A stretch of 64,000 nt of DNA from Cinnamomum chago (GCA_038049695.1 CP142452.1:67213501-67277500), one strand, 5' to 3'; counted from the first letter of the stretch, positions 1 to 12,498 are shown. Numbers and translations are program-made. Notes: generated by a model not told the origin, from the sequence alone.

Positions 1-131
1 GAACCATACAGTTTTGTGCAGATTGCTAACCTGAGCACACAGCCACTCCACCAAACCTTTCAAAACATCATCAATTGTCGTGAGCTTGTTCTTTGACTGT
101 GAGGCGTCTCCATTTTCAACAAGACCATTTT
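1..131 (-). pseudogene. Possible exon of an unrecognised plant gene, cut by the window edge
   Basis: Read on the minus strand, this stretch stays open for about 43 codons and the composition looks protein-like, with the segments VENGDASQSKNKL and GLVEWLCAQVSNLH. It runs off the window at base 1, so its downstream end is unknown. I do not recognise the protein. The helical segment DDVLKGLVEWL could be part of a coiled or helical domain. There is no clean AG acceptor immediately upstream, so the exon start is uncertain. It could be a host exon next to the CACTA element, captured sequence inside it, or chance. Confidence 0.25.
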
Positions 132-1290
132 GAATTTTTGGAAAGCAGCATAATAGAAGAAGAGAATATTTTTCTTTATGTTGTAGCAACAATGGTTACA
201 TAACCTATATGCATGATATCTTTGCAGGACCAGCTAAGCACACTTCAAGATTCCATTTGAAGACATTACCTGCCAATGAAAAAAAAAAGAAAGCATGTCT
301 CTGTTATGAAGGAATATGCTGTAAAATTTTGTAGCTTTTTTTTGTTTTTTGTGATAGTGAAAATATTACACAACAAAAAATAAAAAAAATAAATAAAATT
401 CAATACCGAACAAACTATAAGAAATTTCATAGCTGAAGGCCAATGCTGCTACTCATAGATGGCCTAGAGGAAGGCAGATGATCTCGGGTCAGAGGAGAAT
501 AGAACACTACCAGGCCAATGGAAATTGGATAGGACCTGTTACACTACCAGGAACTGGTGTACAGTTTAGAGTTACTTTAGAGTAATTTACATTCATAGTA
601 ATGCTCCAATAAAGAGTTCCAGTAAATTCTAACAACTTCCATATTGTTCATGGAGGAATCATTATAAATCAGGCTACAGTCAGTCAGTCCCATCCCTCTA
701 GATCGGCTTCAAAGGAGCTCTAAAAAAGAAAATCAATCAATCACCAAAGACAGAGACATAAACATAGAAAAGATTTATTTCCCATGCTGTATTGCCACCC
801 CTGCATGTACAGCAAAGCTCCCACGCAGGCCAAAGCAGTCCTGATAGCTTTCCAATTCCTAATAATTTCTTTTGGGTGATATTGTCCTGTTTTGAATTGT
901 GGAATTTCTCTCTTTCAGTGTGTGTGTTTTTTGGAGGGAGAGAGCTGTGCGTTTTCCATAGTGCTATTGGTCCAAGGACAACCCCAAAAAATAAAGTCAG
1001 AGCAAGGACAGCAGCCGCACGTTAAGCCAGACTATGCTGCAGTAAACAAAGTGCAGAACCCAGACTAATGAGAACAAAACCTGCAGTAGAGACTTAAGAC
1101 AACACTTGAAAACCAACAAAACAAAGCTATACAGAACAGATTTCCATTATCAGGGAGCAGCAATGTTACTAACAACAACGAAGGTGAAGATGCACATGAG
1201 TCAATGTCCAATCTGAAGTATTCAGAATCCAGTGAGGCTAACAGAATCTGATGGTAAGGTGACTTCTTGCAATTATCAGGACCAAATTTT
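132..1290. other. AT-rich non-coding sequence left of the CACTA genes
   Basis: No supported gene. The stretch has A/T-rich runs and short open frames without family resemblance. It may be the 3' flank or interior of the CACTA element, because no CACTA terminus or TACGGC-type subterminal repeats occur here. Bases 1024-1129 form one copy of a dispersed direct repeat described separately. Confidence 0.5.
1024..1129 (+). repeat. Direct repeat copy 1 (partner 6620-6735)
   Basis: About 106 bases starting AAGCCAGACTATG and ending ACAAAGCTA recur in the same orientation at 6620-6735 with a few substitutions and a short length difference. The two copies flank the accessory transposase gene of the CACTA element (1971-6588) on both sides. 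Confidence 0.8.
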
Positions 1291-1432
1291 GAATTCACTG
1301 AGTCTTATAACTGGAATTTTGAATTCACTGAATTCACTGAGTCTTATAACTGGAATTTTGAATTCACTGAATTCACTGAGTCTTATTACTCAATCAGTCA
1401 TTGCTTACACTGAGTCTTATAACTGGAATTTT
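1291..1432 (+). repeat. 39 bp minisatellite
   Basis: The unit is a 30 base core GAATTCACTGAGTCTTATAA plus CTGGAATTTT, followed by a 9 base GAATTCACT spacer, giving a 39 base period. Copies start at 1291, 1330 and 1369. The third degenerates after about 18 bases, and a further partial core lies at 1409-1432. Confidence 0.85.
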
Positions 1433-1760
1433 GGATTCTGTTTTAAAGCTAGTAATGTTTCTTAGGATATGTGAGCTTATAAACTAGGTATCAATCTTTC
1501 TAAGGAGAGTTCTCTCTTGCTGACGTTCCCACATACGGACCATTGTCCTGGTCCCTCTATGCAACAACAAGAGAGAAACCAATTACCATCTGTAAATCCT
1601 CAAATACAAATAAGAGATTCAAATATTAGAATTGGGGTCAGAGTCCATTAGAAAAAGAATGCATGCATGGACACCCAAACTAGCCCTTTACATGGATCCA
1701 ACATCCACCACAGCACTCCCAAGGTGAATAATACGAAACACAACGAGCTGTCCTAATATT

Positions 1761-1830
1761 CAATAGACAAGTTCATGAAAACTCATTATCATGCAAATTA
1801 GGCAATAGACAAGTTCATGAAAACTCATTA
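1761..1830 (+). repeat. Short tandem duplication with 42 bp period
   Basis: The 28 base sequence beginning CAATAGACAAGTTCATGAAA occurs at 1761-1788 and again at 1803-1830, separated by 14 bases. Confidence 0.85.
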
Positions 1831-1970
1831 TTCAAACTTTAAACTAAGTTGCAGGTAGCATGAGAAAGGTTTAAAAGTCCAATCCTAATTCCCACAAGCA
1901 GGTTCAAGATAATATAGACTTGAAGATTTGAAACCCAAAAACTCAATCGAAGATTTTTACCTCTCATCTT

Positions 1971-4900
1971 CTAACAAGGTGCGATGTACTTGATGGGCCA
2001 TGCAATTGTGCTTCCCAGTACTTCATTCAGAAGAAAAGCTTCCCGAGTTGGTCGATAGAGAATCAAACTCTCATTACCCTCTACTACATGTTGCACAGAA
2101 ACTTTCCAACATTCAGCACCAAGAGGAACATGATGAACAAGTGATGTTGAATCCCTTGATAGAATTTCACCGGTTGCAACAACTTTAGTTGCGTCGAGCC
2201 AACTTAGCAATTTGCATCTTGAGCTCCCCTGATTGGAATTGCAAACACCCGTCGTATGTTCTTTTCCCTTACTTTGTGTTGTCCCATGAACAGAATTCTG
2301 CATTGCACTTGGAGGTTCAATTCTGTTGCTTTGTGACATGTAGTCGTTTGCAGAATGTTGAACACTTCCATTATCTTTTTGCTGTAATCAACTTATATTC
2401 AGCTCAACGAATAAATAGAAAAGTCACATAATAATTAAAAGCAATATATTTGAGTACTTACTGTAGTATTTCCACCTTTCCCGACCATTGCAATGAAACT
2501 GTTCATTTGGTTTTTCAAGGATAAAAGTTCATTTTCTAATTTATTAAATTTGTCCCTCATTTGTGTTTGACCCGCCACCTTTGAAGGTGTTGCTCCATAT
2601 CCAAGCCCTCTTACTCGTCCTCGTGGATCAGGACCAAGTACCTTCGCAACAGCATCATCTCTAAAAGAAGAACCATTTTCTTCTGCTTTGTGTTTCTTGA
2701 CTTGTTGCTGTATTTGTAAAACCATAAGTGTACATCAAATTAAGAGAAAGAAACACAAACATAATGAGGGCAAAAGTAGTAGAATACTTCTCCATTCATC
2801 CCTATTCAGTGATAAGTCCTGTGTCACTCCTAGCAATCCGATTGAATAGAATTAACTAACATTTACAAATCTCTGCTGTCTATATATATTTGGATTCGGC
2901 TGTTACAATTTGAGCATCTGATGCAAATTGGATTGGTCAGACCACATTTAGTCTGGATAACTCGGACCTCTGAGTTTTGACTCAAATGAGGCCTCCCTAG
3001 AAGTGCTGTGATGCTGAATTTAAGGTTCCAGATAAATTCAGCAACTAAAACAAATTCCTGCTGCTGTAGACAACTTTCTTTTCTTTATCTAAGGCTTGTA
3101 TCGTGCTAGAAAGAAATTTAAATTCCTTCTACTAATGGATTGAAGAAAAACAAGGCATCCTTAATGGTTATGATGAAATCATACTAGACATAAATGAAGG
3201 GGCAGAGATGAGTGCAAGAACTGTGTGTGGGGCTACGTTTGTCCCGATTTGAGTGGGGATTGCTAAGGGCTCGCTTTGAGCCTAAACTTATTGGCCTTGG
3301 TTATGGATAATATATCAAAAGATATCCAAGAAGAAGTTCCACGGTGCAGTTGGTTGCAGATCTCATGGTTTTCATTAGTCAGAAAACTGGCTGATCCCAA
3401 TTTGAGTGGGGATGAAAGTAAATGATAAGCTAGAAGTTTGGACAAATGTATTCTAGTCAAATGAGCTGGAAGCCTGAAAGTTAGCAGAAATACATTGTAT
3501 ATGGAGTGCAAGTTTTGTGGATCAAATGAACTGAAAGTTTGGTCTTGTATTTGGATGTTTTCTTCTTCTCTAACAATATAATTTTTTGTTAAAAAGAAAA
3601 AATAAGTTTTGTGGATCTGAGAGGAGATGAGTCAATCAAAATTGACAATAGATTAGTACCACATTGCGATTGATTTCAATATCTAGGGTCAATTATAGAA
3701 CAAAATTGAGGTTTTAGTTGGATATAGCGAACAAGATGACTGGGTGGGCAAAGTGGAAACAAGCTAGTGGAGTGCAATGCAATTGCTGATTATCACTTCA
3801 ATTGTAGGGTCTTTTTTTTACAAGACAATAGTGGACTCGCTCTCTTGTTTGGAGCTGAATGGTTGAGGTAACAATTGAAATGAGATGCCAGAGTACATGT
3901 GGTGGAGAGGCACATCATATGATGGATGTGTGGAATTACAAGAAAGGATGGAATTATGAGAAGTTCTAAGAGGAAGTCTATGTGTAGTTTCAATTGAAGG
4001 TTAAGGAATGACATTCAAGATGGTTTGTGCATTTAAATGCAAGGCCACAATCAACTCTTGTATCATGTGTTGAAAGGTTACAAGTTCAAGGAACTAGAAG
4101 GGGACCAATGATGACATTGGATGAAGCAGTGGTGAATAGGGAAAGGCATTCTGGACTGCAGAGGTACCTTTTTTGGATGTGCACAATTTACTGTCATTGG
4201 ATGAAGCAGTGATGAAGCAGTAGCTTGACTAACTTTTTTACAAGGTTTGAAGTAAATTAGGTGGAAGGAACTTCAATGAACAGCAGAGTAGTAATTACAC
4301 TCAAGGATATTGACTTCGTAATCTCATAGTAATCAATGTTATTGCTAAGAGTTGGTCCAAGCAGCCTAAGTAGTCTATATACATTGATTGTAAATTAAGA
4401 AAGGAGACTTCTAGCTAATGTTGTGATCTGTAACATTGCACAAAGACCAGCATCTATATAGCTAGGCGCCAGCAGTGTAAATGAATCCATGAATTAAAAA
4501 CCTGGACAGTTAAAAATCTGAATGATAATACCTGAATCTATGGCTATAGTTGGAGAAAAGGTTTCCTCTGTCCATTTTGAAAAAAATTATGAGGCATATT
4601 TAGAGATAACAATCTCAATGAGTTCTTTGATTCCAAAAGACAGGGAAAAAAAAGGCTAAATATTTGGAGGACACCTGCATGTATTATAAGAACTGCATGA
4701 AGAATTCATTCTTACCTGCATTTTTTTGAATTAGTAGCCATGTGATTCAAAATCTTGCAGCCTATGACCCAACAGCAGAGAATTTAAACATGAGCAGAGC
4801 CGAGCCAACCCAACCATAGCCAAACTCAAATTTGGCTTCAACATTAAACAGACCAAACTATCATCATTCAACAGAAATGAGGCCATTTAATCTTTGACTG

Positions 4901-6588
4901 AGTAAGAATGAAACCTATTTAATCTTTCTGTCTTTTGGTAACATTAGATGTCATGTTTTGCGTTTAATTTTTTCACAATTTAGTGTGGTGCAGTACTTTT
5001 TTGGATAAACTTTTTTTAAAATTATTGCTCTCATAAAATAAATATTTTGCTTATTCATGCTCCCCACATAAATGAATTTCCATAGAATGAAGCAGATAAT
5101 CAGAGTGTTAAACAAACAACCCTGCATGGATTGCCTTGAACATACTCCAACCAAAATTAATAAAAAGGATTAACCCAAATCCTGCCAAAAAAATTATTAT
5201 TTTTTTATTTAGGCTGAAGGTTCAGATGCATTTCATGAATAACACTCTCTCTTGTGAATTCAGGGGATATGTCACTGATTTGGGCAGCAGAAAAGTGGTA
5301 TTAATTACTTTCAGTGGAACACAAGATGGGTACAGCTAAATCCAAAAACCTCTCTCAGTTTCCCTGTCTCTTCTCTTTCTCTGCTTTCTGTGGTCTTATT
5401 CTAAGCAGTTCATCTGATGAGACATAAAAATGGATAAGGACTCCTCATCTTGAATCCAGGAGTGGGTCCATACTTGATTAATGATCTGAAACAAAAGTCT
5501 TTACTAAAAAATACCACATTTTAAACTACTTACCACTATCTCAGGATCCTCTATCTCATCATCCTCATTATTCTTCTTCTTTCTTGCTTCATAGCCACGA
5601 ATCCATACATCAGACCTTGATATTGAATCTGGTGTTTCACTTTCTTGTCTCTAGAAAAGGAAAAATATATTTGTCATGTCCACAAATTCACTTATTGTAC
5701 AGATTCAATTATTTACTTACCATTTCATCCTCTAGCCGTGCAAATCCTTTGCGACTCGTTCGATGAAGTAGAGTTTGTTGTGCTCGCATCTCTTTGAACT
5801 TCTTATTTGTCGCCTAGAGCACAATGACAATTTAGGGACATTGTGAGATGATCACCAATGTGCGAAAAAATATAATAATATAAAGTGCTTACCAATTGGG
5901 TTGGACTGGTCCGTGTTTTGATAAAAGATAGCCAATCTTCCATGGATTCTACACTATCAGGTTTCAAGAGGGTAGCAGCGCGTTTGATGCCCACCAACTT
6001 CGCTTGGTCCGACACTTCCTTCATCAGCAAATTTCGATGATCTCTCCAATGCCTTCGTAGCTTTGCAAATGTATACTTTTTATAACATTCAGCAAAACTG
6101 AACTTTTGCTACAAAAGAAAATTAAAAATTGCATTAGAAATAGATTTAAACCACACTTAAATTTGATACTTGTAGAAATATACCATTATGTGCTCCCATA
6201 TTTGTGCGATAAACTCATCTGTAAGGTCGCTCCATTTCTTAAGTGTCACTGGTATTAACTCTCTTGCTGTGATTCCAAGGAAAGAAGAAAAAATTGCTGC
6301 ATTCTTTCTAATCGGCTGGCCCATTTCATTGAACTCAACTTCAAGACGAGCTCCCTTTCCCTTTCCTTTGGTAAAACACAAAACTTGTGCCTTTCCTCTG
6401 GGTTTTCTTTTTGTAGCATTAGGATTATTCTCACCTTGAACATCTGGGACATTAGGAACTACAGCAGATGGAGAATTAGAACCTTCACCCGATATCTGAA
6501 AAGGGTGATTCTCATCTTCAATGGCTACAGCTGCTGCATGTTTTTTTTGCTTCTTTCCACGCCTTGCTATCTTCTTCGAACACTTCAC
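1971..6588 (-). CDS. CACTA (En/Spm) accessory transposase gene, plant Transposase_24-type
   Basis: This is the second gene of the CACTA element, read right to left. Exon 1 (about 6588-6183) starts with a basic lysine-rich N-terminus and then a domain ending KWSDLTDEFIAQIWEHI. Exon 2 (about 6115-5895) has the WLSFIKTRTSPTQL segment typical of plant transposase Ptta/En/Spm proteins. Two short exons follow at about 5814-5722 and 5655-5537, then an exon at about 2715-2460 with KVLGPDPRGRVRGLGYGATP and a coiled coil. The last exon (about 2395-1971) holds the conserved C-terminal block with LLSWLDATKVVATGEI and a stop at 1971. GT donors are visible at the exon ends. The 2.8 kb intron between 5537 and 2715 contains a decayed LINE. 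Family members are thought to act with the main transposase, probably by binding subterminal repeats. No internal stop was seen in the exons, so it could still encode a protein, but splicing is inferred. Confidence 0.75.
2761..3189. other. Non-coding part of the large intron of the accessory transposase gene
   Basis: No gene seen. This is AT-rich intron sequence upstream of the decayed LINE. Confidence 0.5.
3190..4240 (+). pseudogene. Decayed LINE reverse transcriptase fragment
   Basis: Translating the plus strand with frame changes gives pieces of the C-terminal half of a plant non-LTR reverse transcriptase. Around 3290-3350, LLALVMDNISKDIQEEVP matches the block that precedes the catalytic FADD motif, but the FADD itself is not readable. 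Around 3680 there is a version of the YLGSIIE block, around 3915 RWMCGITRKDG-like sequence, and around 4020-4090 the terminal block with VERLQVQGTRRG. Many stops and frameshifts interrupt it, so it is inactive. It lies in antisense orientation inside the big intron of the CACTA accessory gene, so it inserted into the CACTA element or was carried by it. Confidence 0.75.
4241..5534. other. Non-coding remainder of the accessory-gene intron
   Basis: AT-rich sequence with no family resemblance in any frame. It ends at the acceptor side of the exon at about 5655-5537. Confidence 0.5.
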
Positions 6589-7713
6589 ATTAAGGAATTA
6601 ACTTTAGAAAAAACTATGAAAGCCAGACTATGAAAAACAAACCTGCAGTAAACAAAGTGCAAAACCCAGACTAAGGAGAACAAAACCTGCAGTAGAGACT
6701 TAAGACAAAACTTAAAAACCAACAAAACAAAGCTAACAAAAAAAAAGACAGCAGCCAAAGAACAAAAAAAGTAACTTCACATCTCAAAATACAAAAGCAC
6801 AGAATCAAACTTCCCTTTTACTGACTACTGGTTTCAGGTTCAAGTGAATTACCACACTGTAGTTTTGTCCAAAAAACAGAATAAAGCAATGACAATTTAA
6901 AAAAAGATTATCTGCAAAGAAAGGGAAGAATCCAATCATCACTGAACACAAGATCACTGGAAGCATCTTTCTGTCTTTTTAAAAAAAAAATGGAAAAACC
7001 TTTCTCTTACTTCCAACTGACACATTATAGAGGAATCTTACTAATTGCTTTTAAATGGGAGAACAAATAGAACAATCATTGTGGGAAAAAAAATTTTAAT
7101 GAAAGAGAAAAGTGCTGGACCTCCATTATAATTATTAATCTCTTTACATCAAAAGGCCATGCAAAGCAAACAAAAGAGATTAGCAAAAACACCACATTAT
7201 TAATTCCTTGAGAGAGAGAAATAAAGGCTTTTAAGATGTGCAGTTAACTAATTCAGAGTGGGTGGTATAAGTTTTGAGTTTTAGTACTGTATGAAGTTTC
7301 TGAAATTTCCTTTGTTGTCCAAGTGTTGATCATTCAATGTTTTCCATGATGCAGATGAATCCGGCTCATCTAGATCAAGTCCTAAAAAGCCCCGAACACA
7401 GATAGCAAGTCCACAAATGCTTGCATTTGGTAGAATTTGAATTTAGAAAGTTATTTCTAATATTAAGCTACCTTGGGAAGTGAGTTATGTTGATTCTGTT
7501 CAAGTGCTATTTGTACAAAGAAGCACATGATAGGGATAGAGTTTGCTAATTTTTCTTCTTTCCCTTTCTCTCTCTCCAGGAAGAGGCTTGAAGATGTAAT
7601 ATCGATGGAGATGATACAAAAACTGAAATGCTTGCCAATGGCTGAATTTGAAATTAAATTCAAATAAATCCAAATCTACAAACGATGCTTACCTCACCAA
7701 CATCACCCATGAT
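6589..7713. other. Spacer between the two CACTA genes, with direct repeat copy 2
   Basis: Bases 6620-6735 are the second copy of the repeat at 1024-1129. The rest is AT-rich. One exon-like patch on the plus strand at 7355-7440 follows an acceptor-like TTTTCCATGATGCAG and is rich in S, P and K (DESGSSRSSPKKPR). It might be a captured host exon, but I do not recognise it. Bases 7561-7583 are a short pyrimidine run. Confidence 0.4.
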
Positions 7714-10700
7714 TTAAGATGGTTGAACCTGCATAGCCAAATTAGTGTTTAATATCAGTATCTAACTCAAGACATAACAAAAGCATCAAATTAATGTTAA
7801 TAACAGTACCAAATCATCCATGACCTCATAGTCATGTCTTTCATAATCTTTGTCCTCAAGAGTAAGATTGGAGACATCTAATGGAGCAAATGGTATACAA
7901 TCATTCCCATTAGTGTCAGACTCAGAAACTCCTCTTCGTGGTGCTTTTAGCACCACATACCAATTTGAAGTATCATCATGTCTAGAATAAAAGACTTGGT
8001 TTGCTTGTGAGGCAAATATAAACGGATCGTTCTCAAATTGATGCTGGCCTTGATGAAGGTTAACTAATGTGAAACACTCTTCAACTTTGACACCACTTCC
8101 TATATTTGCCCAATCACAATGAAAGATCGGGAGTTTAAACTTGTGATAGTCTAACAAAATTATATCTCTTATAACACCATAGAACACAATATTCCCGCTA
8201 ACATGTGAGGTATCTCTTGCGCTTGATCGACACATTGTCTCTGCTTCAAGAGAAACACCAGAATTCTGTGTGCAATTTTTAACATATCTTGTGTGGAATC
8301 GATTACCATTGATGATATAACCTGAATAAGATTCCACATTTGGTTTGGGTCGACACCCTATCCACCTCACAAGTTCTGACATGTTACTGGCATCTCCAAC
8401 CTTGACTTTATTTGCTAACCATGCACTAAATGTGTCCCTATGCCTCTTTCTTAAGAGGCTTTCATTCCCATGAAGACGTATGTCAGAATGTCGAAGTTGC
8501 TCTAAGTGTAATCTGAAAAAGACAAAGGTATATTTAGAAATTAAAAGTGCATAAATAGAAACAAACTAAAAATACCAAAGATGTATATCTTTCATGAGAA
8601 ACTTACTCTCTATACGGTTCTACTTCGGCAGTATTCTCTAGGACATATAAATGGGCAACTTCGAACATGTTAGGAGACAATTCCTTCAATTTAGCCTTAC
8701 CAATTGGTCTCCCTTCTAATATATTACGTTCTTCATATTCTTCATATCGACTTTGTTGAACACCTACTTGAGCTGCTTCCTTTATGTAAGGAGCGCAAAA
8801 ACTTGTGCACTCTTCTACGTTATACTTTTCAACCATACAACCTTCGGGATTGGAACGGTTTTTCACAAAACCTTTCAGTACTTTCATATACCTAACTCAA
8901 AATGAAAGACAAATTATTAATAGCTAACTCAAGCAGTAACTAAACCAAAGAATTGACTATATAAAACATTGGAGTTACCTTTCAAATGGGTACATCCAAC
9001 GAAACTGCACTGGTCCACCTATCAGTGCTTCTCGAGCCAAGTGAACAGTAAGGTGCACCATAATGTCAAAAAATGAAGGGGGAAAAAACCTCTCAAGCAT
9101 ACACAAAGTCTCAGCAATTTGGTCTTCAAGTAATTCCAACTTATTTTTGTCAATCTCTCTTTGACATAAGCAGTTGAAAAAAGCACATAATCTAAAAATT
9201 GCAACCCTAGGCCCCTTGTCTAATAGTCCCCTTAATGCAACTGCCAAAACTTGTTGCATTAGCACATGACAATCATGGGACTTGAGCCCATAAATTTTAC
9301 AGTCTTTTAGTGACACATGACTTGCAATATTGGAGCTATAACCATCTGGCAACCTCAACTCAGAAAGTCTTTTACAAAATACTTTTTTCTCTTTGTTTGA
9401 CAACACATAAGGGGCTCTTTTGCAGCTAGAGCCGACACCATTTTCCTTCAAATGCAATGATTTTCTGATTCCCATATCTTTCAGATCTTCACGAGACTTT
9501 AAACCATCCTTTGTTTTGCCTTTAATATTCAATAGAGTGCCTATTAGGCTCTCGCAAATATTTTTTTCAACATGCATGACATCCAAATTGTGCCGCAACA
9601 ATAATGACTACAAAATAACCAAACAAAAAGATGTTAAATTCAATAAATAAATTTAAGAGCGAACAAGCACATTGACTTACCTCCCAATATGGTAGTTCGA
9701 AAAACATTGATTTCTTTTTCCACACTGATTGAGGCTCCACGACAATTTGCTCTTCGTCTTCATCCCCTCTCTTCCTCTTCTTTGCCTTTTTTTTATTAGC
9801 CTTCCCCCAGTCATTTTCAATAGTACTGATCACTTCAAATACTTCTGAACCAGTCAAAAAATGAGGTTTTCGTCCATGTTCTTCTGTCCCATCAAACCAA
9901 GATTTCTTTACCCGAAATGGATGATTGTAAGCTAGAAATCTCCGGTGACCCATGAATACGTGCTTGTGGCTGTTTGTCAACCATTTTGAGCATGTCTCAA
10001 GTCCACATGTCGGACATCCTTTATTGGATTTAACAGCATACCCAGACAGATTTCCATATGCTGGAAATCGTTTATTGTCCACATCAAAATGGCTCTCAAA
10101 TTGAATGTGGATTGAGTAAACGCATCGTAAACACTTACTCCATTCACCCACAGCTCTTTCAAATCATCTATAAGAGGTGCTAAGTACACATCAATGTCAT
10201 TTCCTGGTTGCTTAGGCCCAGGAATGAGTAATGTCAAGATTAAATTTTCTTTTGACATGCATAACAAGGGAGAAAGATTGTATGTGACCAGAATTACAGG
10301 CCAACAACTATGTCTAGAGCTAAGATCACCAAAAGGATTGAATCCATCCGAAGAAAGGCCAAGTCTAAGATTACGAGGATCAGATGCAAATGAGGGCCAC
10401 TTATCATCTATTCTATTCCATGCCAATGAGTCCACTGGATGTCGCATAATGCCATCCTGACTTTTGTTTGAGTAGTGCCAAGTCAATTGTTCACTCTTTT
10501 CTGCTGACTTAAACAATCTCCTAAATCTTGGAATAATTGGAAAATACCTCAAAACCTTTGCTGGAACTCCCTTCCTTATCAATTTGGTTCGTGCATTGAA
10601 TTTCCACCGTGCAGAACCACACTTTGGACATGTCTTAAGATGCTCTAGATCTTTTCGAAACAAGCAACAGTCATTCTCACATGCATGTATCTTCTCATAC

Positions 10701-11362
10701 CCTAGATCAAAAGCATTAAATAGCTTTTTGGATGAGTAAAAACCATCCGGAAGTATGTTATTGAGTGGTAGCAATTCATGAACAATCTTGAGAACATCAT
10801 CAAATGCTTTGTCAGACAGACTGTGTCGAGCCTTTGCCTTGAATAACATAAGTGTTGCTGACATCTTAGTGTGTGTCGATCCTGAATATAAAGGAAGCTC
10901 TGCCTCCTCGACAAGCTTTTGAAAATCTTGGTAGCCTCTTTCATCTATATGATCCACATCATCATCTTCGAAACATGCATCTCTAAACATTTTATATGAT
11001 GCTGGAATTTCAGCATTTTCAGTTTCCCCTACTGCGGTTGGTTTTTCTCCATGAAAAATCCATGTGGTGTAAGTAGGATCAATTCCATAATATACTAGAT
11101 GGTCGTAGACTACATTGTAATGATGGTATTTCAAGTTTAAACACCTGATGCAAGGACATTGAATCTTCTCTGGATACCCTTTCTTTTCTTGAACCTTATC
11201 TGCAAACTTTCGTGCTCCCTCTCGATATGCTTCTGATGGTCTAAAATAAAGAAAACCCAAGTTTTTTACTAATTAGATCCTAAATAGGTATGGGACATCA
11301 AATATTTTATAGTGCAGGGCTTTGGAATTGCACCTTGGTAGATGAATCCATTCTTTATCCAT
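7714..11362 (-). CDS. CACTA transposase (Transposase_21 family), one frameshift
   Basis: This is the main transposase of the CACTA element. A tiny first exon (11362-11334) encodes MDKEWIHLP and splices by GT to an acceptor at 11240, completing the transposase-associated N-terminal domain with CPCIRCLNLKYH. Next comes the Transposase_21 core with HACENDCCLFRKDLEHLKTC and CPKCGSARWK, a GLSSDGFNPFG block and the PGPKQPGNDIDVYLAPLIDD block, which supply the conserved acidic residues. After an intron near 9690-9605 follows the DUF4218-type region (LDVMHVEKNICESLIGTLL, then KIYGLKSHDCHVLMQ). Further exons at about 8888-8607 and 8517-7800 hold a DUF4216-type domain. A short last exon ends in a stop at 7714-7716. 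One base is missing near 10,066 (within AACGATTTCCAGC), which shifts the frame. Otherwise the exons are open. This suggests a recently active but now probably defective copy. Confidence 0.88.
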
Positions 11363-11496
11363 AATGGATTATTGTCTTACATTGACAATGCTGTGAAACT
11401 ATGCAGGTGCAATCTATTAATTTCAGAAACATGGAATTAGATTGAAAGGGTATTGTAAAGCATGCATTTGAGAGCGTTGTTGCAAAGAGAGCTTGC

Positions 11497-11595
11497 CTTA
11501 GGAGTAGAAGAGGATGCTCTGCTTGGGTTCAAAGCTTCCAATCGCCTTTTTAGTTCCTCAAGTTCTGTAAACTGACGGCAACTGCTTTCTTGAAC
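11497..11595 (-). pseudogene. Exon-like segment of unknown gene upstream of the transposase
   Basis: On the minus strand an AG acceptor-like AAATAG is followed by an open stretch with ESSCRQFTELEELKRRLEAL and then a serine-rich end, closing at a GC-type donor (AAG/GCAAGC). The charged, leucine-spaced pattern suggests a coiled coil. It is not part of the known CACTA transposase start at 11362. It could be another captured host exon. I do not recognise the gene. Confidence 0.3.
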
Positions 11596-11972
11596 CTATT
11601 TACAATAATAGAGTATCATAAAAACCTAAGCCGAATAACATCACTAAAATTTCCATATGGGAAGTCTTTTTCTCTCCCTCTAGTTATCAGTTATCACTAT
11701 TTCCATACAGACATCACATATATGGAGTTCATACAGGCAAGAGATATTTTGGACTATATATATGTGCAACATGTACACTGAAAAGCTGCTCATAACTTAA
11801 AGAAAAAAAAAAAAAAGAAAAGAAACAGAACACCTAGTCTGGTCCTTTTATTTTTATGTTGGAGTTTGTATGCTTTCGTGTTGCTCTGTGATCAGATGCC
11901 ATACATAATTTTGTGCCTTGCATTAGGTAGTGTTGGCATTGATATATTCTGTTTTCTATTGTTTCCATGCAG

Positions 11973-12472
11973 GGCAAACTACAGAGCCATCAAGATCTTT
12001 CTTCTCCTTGCAAGAGCAGATATCTGAACTCCTAGCAATGGCTAAGGTAACATACAGGAGCAAGCCAATCTCATACTGGATCTTGCTGGTTCTAAGCAGT
12101 AGTGCAATGCTCATTGCATTTCCTGCTTCTTCCCTCCTATCCTGTCTCTACTTTGCTGTCTCTACTTTGCTGATGGGGGAAAGAGCAAGTGGATTATTTC
12201 ATGGGTAGCTGTGGCTGGGTGGCCTCTAACTGCCCTTTTTTTAATTCCTTTATATATCATGGATAAAAGGACACCCACTCCCATCACTCACAGTCTCGCT
12301 ATTTGTTATGCAGCATTGGGTTTCCTAAGTGCTGCTGATAACTTGATGTATGCCTGGGCATATTCATATCTTCCTGCATCAACTGCTTCTTTACTTGCAT
12401 CATAATCACTTGTTTTTTCTGTGCTTTTTGGATACATTACTGTTAGGAAAATGCTTCAGGACTTAAACATGT
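11973..12472 (+). pseudogene. Captured purine permease (PUP family) fragment
   Basis: This is a piece of a plant purine permease, a membrane carrier for adenine, cytokinins and related compounds. After an acceptor (TTTCCATGCAG) at 11972 the plus strand encodes KPISYWILLVLSSSAMLIAF, FPASSLLSCLYFA, then after a frame change ADGGKSKWIISWVAVAGWP, then the block LGFLSAADNLMYAWAYSYLP and STASLLAS. These are conserved N-terminal membrane segments of the family, in the right order. Two lesions break it. A perfect 14 base tandem duplication of TCTCTACTTTGCTG (12145-12158 and 12159-12172) shifts the frame. A TCA to TAA change after STASLLAS makes a stop near 12403, beyond which family sequence (SLVFSVLFGY) continues. 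It lies inside the CACTA element, opposite to the transposase, so it is best read as gene capture. The second half of the permease is absent. Confidence 0.88.
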
Positions 12473-12498
12473 CAATTGATTGAAAGAAGTTTTAAAGT

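Noticed and set aside
502-560. ACACTACCAGG motifs considered as the left CACTA terminus
   Set aside because: They lack the CACTACACCAAAA end and no subterminal GGCGT repeats are nearby.
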